The notes beneath the pieces were generated by a model. The model did not search any database. It saw only the letters and a program-made list of their open reading frames with translations, and was not told the DNA's origin. A DNA stretch of 64,000 nt from assembly GCF_013365535.1 (NCBI RefSeq), contig NZ_CP053590.1, positions 288,001-352,000 on the forward strand, in the 5' to 3' direction. The position numbers and the translations under genes were made by a program. This document shows, one piece after another, positions 63,948 through 64,000 of this stretch (position 1 is its first letter; each line of letters begins with the position of its first letter). This DNA comes from Aquimarina sp. TRL1. GTDB taxonomy: Bacteria > Bacteroidota > Bacteroidia > Flavobacteriales > Flavobacteriaceae.

Positions 63948-64000
63948 TATAAAATTATATTATTCTTAATTTTAAACATCAAAAATAAAGAATATATCAA

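Overview
The window looks like a chromosomal segment of a marine-type member of the Flavobacteriaceae (Bacteroidota). Supporting signs are the AT-rich DNA, TAnnTTTG-type -7 boxes, many lipoproteins and OmpA/PorT-like barrels, SusC-type and siderophore-type TonB receptors, HmuY-family heme-binding lipoproteins, LytS/LytTR regulators, and large secreted proteins ending in type IX secretion (T9SS) C-terminal sorting domains. The genus cannot be fixed from sequence alone; Aquimarina/Tenacibaculum-like content would fit. I saw no rRNA, tRNA, CRISPR array or intact insertion sequence.

Layout. 1-1.3 kb: the N-terminal part of an exported TPR protein (cut by the window edge) and a decayed small gene. 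1.5-8.1 kb (minus): an operon of small exported Cys protein, ABC ATPase, TonB-dependent siderophore-type receptor and two DUF3526-type ABC permeases. 8.6-13.4 kb (plus): a 31-bp perfect palindrome overlapping a promoter, then a 41-codon micro-ORF translationally coupled to cysS, a TonB receptor with a CxxC in its plug, and a broken thioredoxin-like gene. 13.7-21.7 kb: secreted hydrolases (MMP-like metzincin, subtilisin, chitin/cellulose-active AA10 LPMO with two FnIII-CBM5/12 units), two Crp/Fnr-type regulators and a wrecked HEIGH (M57-like) metallopeptidase gene. 22.7-23.5 kb: an SDR oxidoreductase.

23.6-32 kb (minus) is the most distinctive region. It is a tightly packed, overlapping gene run: heme oxygenase, two HmuY-family lipoproteins, a subtilase-fold protein that has lost catalytic residues, two novel lipoproteins and, after a 233-bp gap, a SusC-like TonB receptor with no SusD. 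I interpret it as a heme capture, import and degradation locus. 33-36 kb holds small exported proteins, a barrel protein, a tyrosine-phosphatase-like lipoprotein without the catalytic Cys, and a second HEIGH peptidase remnant. 36.8-39.5 kb is a TPR-LytS kinase/LytTR regulator pair, followed by a lipoprotein with an aerolysin/ETX-like beta-rich region (40.2-41.5 kb).

42.2-63.9 kb is dominated by three giant T9SS cargo proteins built on BNR/sortilin-type beta-propellers with exchangeable C-terminal FnIII, CUB, MAM and CBM5/12-like modules. Two of them (55.2-59.3 and 60.2-63.9 kb) are tandem paralogs sharing a roughly 790-bp stretch that is nearly identical in DNA. Between them lie a barrel protein, a RidA protein, an unrecognised leaderless protein, a ToxR-like membrane regulator divergent from a YceI protein, an alkylsulfatase lipoprotein, two exported unknowns and a GNAT acetyltransferase.
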